Below, piece by piece: positions 61,573-64,000 of a DNA stretch of 64,000 nt. The stretch is taken from positions 1,116,001 to 1,180,000 of the forward strand of contig NZ_FPIY01000001.1 in assembly GCF_900119145.1 (NCBI RefSeq). The letters are read 5' to 3'. The notes beneath the pieces are model-generated. The model did not search any database, was not told the origin of the DNA, and worked only from the letters and a program-made list of their open reading frames with translations. Both the position numbers and the translations under genes were made by a program. The DNA is from Cellulophaga fucicola (GTDB lineage Bacteria; Bacteroidota; Bacteroidia; Flavobacteriales; Flavobacteriaceae). The stretch's first letter is position 1. The number at the start of each line of letters is the position of its first letter.

Positions 61573-62205
61573 ATGTCTATTCTACTACATCCTGGATATT
61601 TTTTAAATATTGCAAACTTTGTTACCATAGCTAATAATGATGTTTGTTGGGAAGTAAATGACAACTACCAAAAGCAAACCTTTAGAAACAGAACATATAT
61701 TGCTGCAGATATAGGCAAACATATGCTTAACATACCTATTAAGCACGTTAACAAAAGTAAAGGCAGACAGAAGTACAAAGACATTAAAGTAGAAAACGAT
61801 TATGCTTGGCAACGCCAACATTGGAGAACTCTAGAAACAGCTTATAGAACGTCTGCATTTTTTGAGTTCTATGAAGATGAAATTATTGCATTATATGAAA
61901 AGAAACACACCTTTTTATTAGATTTAAATCTGGAAACAACATCGCTTATCTGTGATTGCCTTCAAATAGATATGCCAACACAAAAAACCATAACTTTTGA
62001 AAAAGAACCTAGTGAACTTATAGATGGTAGATTTTTAATTTCTTCTAAAACCGACATCAAATTTAATCAAGAAAACTATTTTCAGGTATTTAATGATCGT
62101 AATGGTTTTATAGAAAATTGCAGCATTTTAGATTTGCTATTTAATGAGGGAACAAATGCTTTATCTTATTTAAAGAATCATTCTATAGATTTTAAAAATG
62201 CTTAG
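61573..62205 (+). CDS. WbqC-family protein
   Basis: The 210-residue protein begins SILLHPGYFLNIANFVTIAN. It has the family pattern of YQKQTFRNRTYIAADIGKHM, LNIPIKHVNK and WQRQHWRTLETAYRTSAFFE, then IALYEKKHTFLLDLN and EPSELIDGRFLI. The WbqC family is named from O-antigen loci but the reaction is not settled. There is no signal peptide or membrane segment, so it is cytosolic. Its last 8 bases overlap the DUF6122 gene. The two are transcribed together after the lepB hairpin. Confidence 0.85.
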   Translation: MSILLHPGYFLNIANFVTIANNDVCWEVNDNYQKQTFRNRTYIAADIGKHMLNIPIKHVNKSKGRQKYKDIKVENDYAWQRQHWRTLETAYRTSAFFEFYEDEIIALYEKKHTFLLDLNLETTSLICDCLQIDMPTQKTITFEKEPSELIDGRFLISSKTDIKFNQENYFQVFNDRNGFIENCSILDLLFNEGTNALSYLKNHSIDFKNA

Positions 62206-62512
62206 ATTTTGTTTGCACTATGGCATACATTTTATTGTGCCAATCATAATAGGATACTTCTTTTTTAAAGAGCAACGAATAAGAGCTATTATTATACTCT
62301 TAGCTGCTATTTTAATAGACATAGACCATATTATAGCAACACCAATATTTGACCCTAACAGGTGCAGTATAAATTACCATCCGCTACATACATATTGGGC
62401 TATGGGAGTTTATTTAGGTTTATTATTTTTTAGAAAAACTAGAATTTTTGGCATAGCTTTACTACTACATATGTTAGCCGATTTTGTTGACTGTCTATTT
62501 ATTAACTCCTAG
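62198..62512 (+). CDS. Small DUF6122-like membrane protein
   Basis: The 104-residue protein has about four hydrophobic helices. The start LRFCLHYGIHFIVPIIIGYF, the centre ILLAAILIDIDHIIATPIFD and the end ALLLHMLADFVDCL place conserved His and Asp residues in or near the membrane, including D-I-D-H and H-x-L-x-D. That His/Asp pattern is reminiscent of membrane metal-dependent hydrolases such as the YdjM/LexA-induced group, but I would not assign activity. It overlaps wbqC by 8 bp. Its 3' end overlaps the convergent EEP gene by 18 bp. Confidence 0.75.
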   Translation: MLRFCLHYGIHFIVPIIIGYFFFKEQRIRAIIILLAAILIDIDHIIATPIFDPNRCSINYHPLHTYWAMGVYLGLLFFRKTRIFGIALLLHMLADFVDCLFINS

Positions 62513-63529
62513 CTTAAAACTAGCCATTACAGGGAAATGATCTGATAATTTTACATCATAATTCTTATGACTAGTAACTGCAATATTATCACTTGCTAAA
62601 ATAAAATCTATACGAAGAGGATAATATTTAAAATTATATGTTCTACCATATGTTGTTCCTTTTTCATTAAAAGTATCTAACAAATCACCTCGTATAACTC
62701 TGTATACATTAGAATACTGATTGTTATTAAAGTCACCACAAACAATAGTTTTATAAGATGTATTTTTAATATGATTTTTAACTATTAAAGCTTGCTCCTG
62801 CTGTCTTTTAAAAGACTTTGTAATTCTACCATACAGTTTAGAAGATTCTTCATTAGAAATAGCCTCTATATCTGGCACAACCTTTAAAGACTCTAAATGC
62901 AAGTTATACACCCTAACAGTGTCGTTATTGCATAAAATATCTGCAAAACTTGCTATGTTATTGGTATGCTCAAAAGGTAATTCACCTGTTTTTAGTATTG
63001 GATATTTAGAATATATACCCTGTATAGCCTTACTTACATTATAATCTGGCGCAACAAAACTATAGTTATAATTTTGCTTTAATTGCTTGTAACGTATTCT
63101 ACTAAATTCCTGTATGCAAACAATATCTGGATCTTCCTTTAATACAAAGTCAATAATTTTATCTCCTATAGTGTTATCACTAGACCATTCGTTTATATTA
63201 AAACCTCTGGCGTTGTAAGTCATCACTTTTAAATCGTTCTCTTTTGGCTCTTCTTCAGAAAAATTAAATTTTATAAATAAGTCAACTAAAAAGTAACCCA
63301 AAACAAGGACAAATGCAGACAAAAAAACTCTCTTGTTTTTAGCTAATAACCAATAAAAACAGAAGATAATATTAACCAAAACCAACATTGGCAAAGACAA
63401 ACTAAAAACCGATAAAAACGGAAGTAGTTCTACAGAAACGTATGGTGCTAGGTAAGAGATACAAAGTAGTAGTGCAAACAAATAATTGAGAACAAATACA
63501 ATTCTACTAAAAAATGATTGCTTTTTCAC
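62495..63529 (-). CDS. Endonuclease/exonuclease/phosphatase (EEP) family protein, membrane-anchored
   Basis: The 344-residue protein starts with GTG at 63527-63529, overlapping the rhomboid stop codon by 1 base. Three hydrophobic helices occupy about residues 8-90 (FVLNYLFALLLCISYLAPYV, LVLVNIIFCFYWLLA, FVLVLGYFLVDLFI). The EEP catalytic domain follows: LKVMTYNARGFN, DPDIVCIQEFSR with the metal-binding Glu near 143, VYNLHLES, IVCGDFNNNQYSNVYR, RIDFILAS and LSDHFPVMASF with the catalytic Asp-His. Substrates in this superfamily range from DNA to phospholipids and cannot be told here. The membrane anchor suggests a periplasmic active site. Confidence 0.9.
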   Translation of the reverse strand: MKKQSFFSRIVFVLNYLFALLLCISYLAPYVSVELLPFLSVFSLSLPMLVLVNIIFCFYWLLAKNKRVFLSAFVLVLGYFLVDLFIKFNFSEEEPKENDLKVMTYNARGFNINEWSSDNTIGDKIIDFVLKEDPDIVCIQEFSRIRYKQLKQNYNYSFVAPDYNVSKAIQGIYSKYPILKTGELPFEHTNNIASFADILCNNDTVRVYNLHLESLKVVPDIEAISNEESSKLYGRITKSFKRQQEQALIVKNHIKNTSYKTIVCGDFNNNQYSNVYRVIRGDLLDTFNEKGTTYGRTYNFKYYPLRIDFILASDNIAVTSHKNYDVKLSDHFPVMASFKLGVNK

Positions 63530-64000
63530 TAGTCTTCTTTACCTGCTATAAATAAAAAGTCTTTTTCTTCTTTTGATAAGCTCTCATAACCAGACTTGCT
63601 TATTTTATCTAAAATAGCATCTATTTTACGTTGCTTATCAACCTTCTTTCTATCTATTGTAGTCGTTGTTGTAGCTGTAGTTTTTCTAGGAGCTGTATTT
63701 CTATATACCGTTTTCATAGGTGCTTTTTTCTCTCTGCTAAACATATTTGCTACAGAATCCATAAACTTACCAAAACCAGCACCAATATCGTTCCCTTTTA
63801 ACAACTGTTTGGCATATAAAAAACCTAATGCTGCCCCTCCTAAATGAGATAACATTCCGCCTACATTCTGCCCAGAAGATAATCTTAACAAATCCAAAGC
63901 AACTATTACAACACCTAAATGCCATAATTTTATATCTACTATTAATAGTCGTACTGTTTGGTTAGGCAAGTAAGCACAAACAAAGATTAGAATTGCTGTT
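63529..64000 (-). CDS. Rhomboid-family intramembrane serine protease (5' part beyond the right edge)
   Basis: The minus-strand frame is open to the right edge (reading TAILIFVCAYLPNQTVRLL), so the N-terminal part, including the Gly-x-Ser active site, is outside the window. What is visible are the last membrane helices, with LSHLGGAALGFLYAKQLL carrying the conserved His-x-x-Gly of the catalytic helix. A soluble C-terminal tail of about 100 residues follows, with a Thr-rich linker, then KIDAILDKISKSGYESLSKEEKDFL, read here in two parts. This tail is common in Bacteroidota rhomboids. The family cleaves membrane proteins within the bilayer. Its stop overlaps the EEP gene start, so the two are coupled. 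Confidence 0.85.
   Translation of the reverse strand, partial: TAILIFVCAYLPNQTVRLLIVDIKLWHLGVVIVALDLLRLSSGQNVGGMLSHLGGAALGFLYAKQLLKGNDIGAGFGKFMDSVANMFSREKKAPMKTVYRNTAPRKTTATTTTTIDRKKVDKQRKIDAILDKISKSGYESLSKEEKDFLFIAGKED

Overview
The window reads as chromosomal DNA of an AT-rich, free-living member of the Bacteroidota, most likely a Flavobacteriaceae. The evidence is the number of SusC/SusD outer-membrane pairs, FecI/FecR-type sigma/anti-sigma pairs, giant surface proteins with type IX secretion (T9SS) type B C-terminal domains, a PorP/SprF-like protein, start sites without Shine-Dalgarno sequences, and TAnnTTTG-like promoter boxes. I do not name a genus. I see no tRNA, rRNA, CRISPR array, insertion sequence or prophage.

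Left third (1-23.7 kb): three SusC/D-type or related loci. (i) 1-8.3 kb: an ECF sigma factor (plus strand) diverges from FecR, an STN-bearing SusC, SusD and a TlpA-like thioredoxin lipoprotein cut by the left edge; this is a complete trans-envelope signalling and import locus. (ii) 8.4-18.9 kb, all minus strand: a hybrid-two-component-type regulator, SusC without STN, SusD, and a two-domain enzyme joining a PLC/GDPD-like phosphodiesterase to an alkaline phosphatase. This suggests capture of organic phosphate from phosphodiesters. The regulator has lost the key residues of its kinase and receiver parts. (iii) 20.9-23.7 kb: an intact sigma/FecR pair followed not by SusC/D but by a headless TlpA fragment and an internally deleted M16 peptidase fragment, so this locus appears decayed. 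A cysteine-desulfurase-like PLP enzyme (19.1-20.6 kb) lies between (ii) and (iii).

Middle (24.2-46.5 kb): cell-surface genes. A 2570-residue adhesin-like protein with two families of tandem Ig-like repeats is followed directly by a PorP/SprF-family protein and a PorE-like TPR/propeller/OmpA protein. Next come a THUMP RNA methyltransferase, a ZIP metal transporter with a palindromic operator candidate, a DUF4268 protein and a hemolysin III family protein. A second giant (2809-residue) SprB-like protein with a type B sorting domain ends this region.

Right third (46.9-64 kb): mostly housekeeping. It holds a peptidoglycan recycling group (murQ divergent from a GH3 NagZ-like lipoprotein and anmK), a Bcr/CflA-type MFS transporter, udk, a DivIC/FtsB-like gene overlapping both methylmalonyl-CoA mutase subunit genes, parA-parB-DUF5683-dapB-lepB, wbqC and DUF6122 genes, a membrane-anchored EEP-family hydrolase, and the C-terminal part of a rhomboid protease running off the right edge.

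All functional calls rest on motifs and gene context read by eye. No database search was run.
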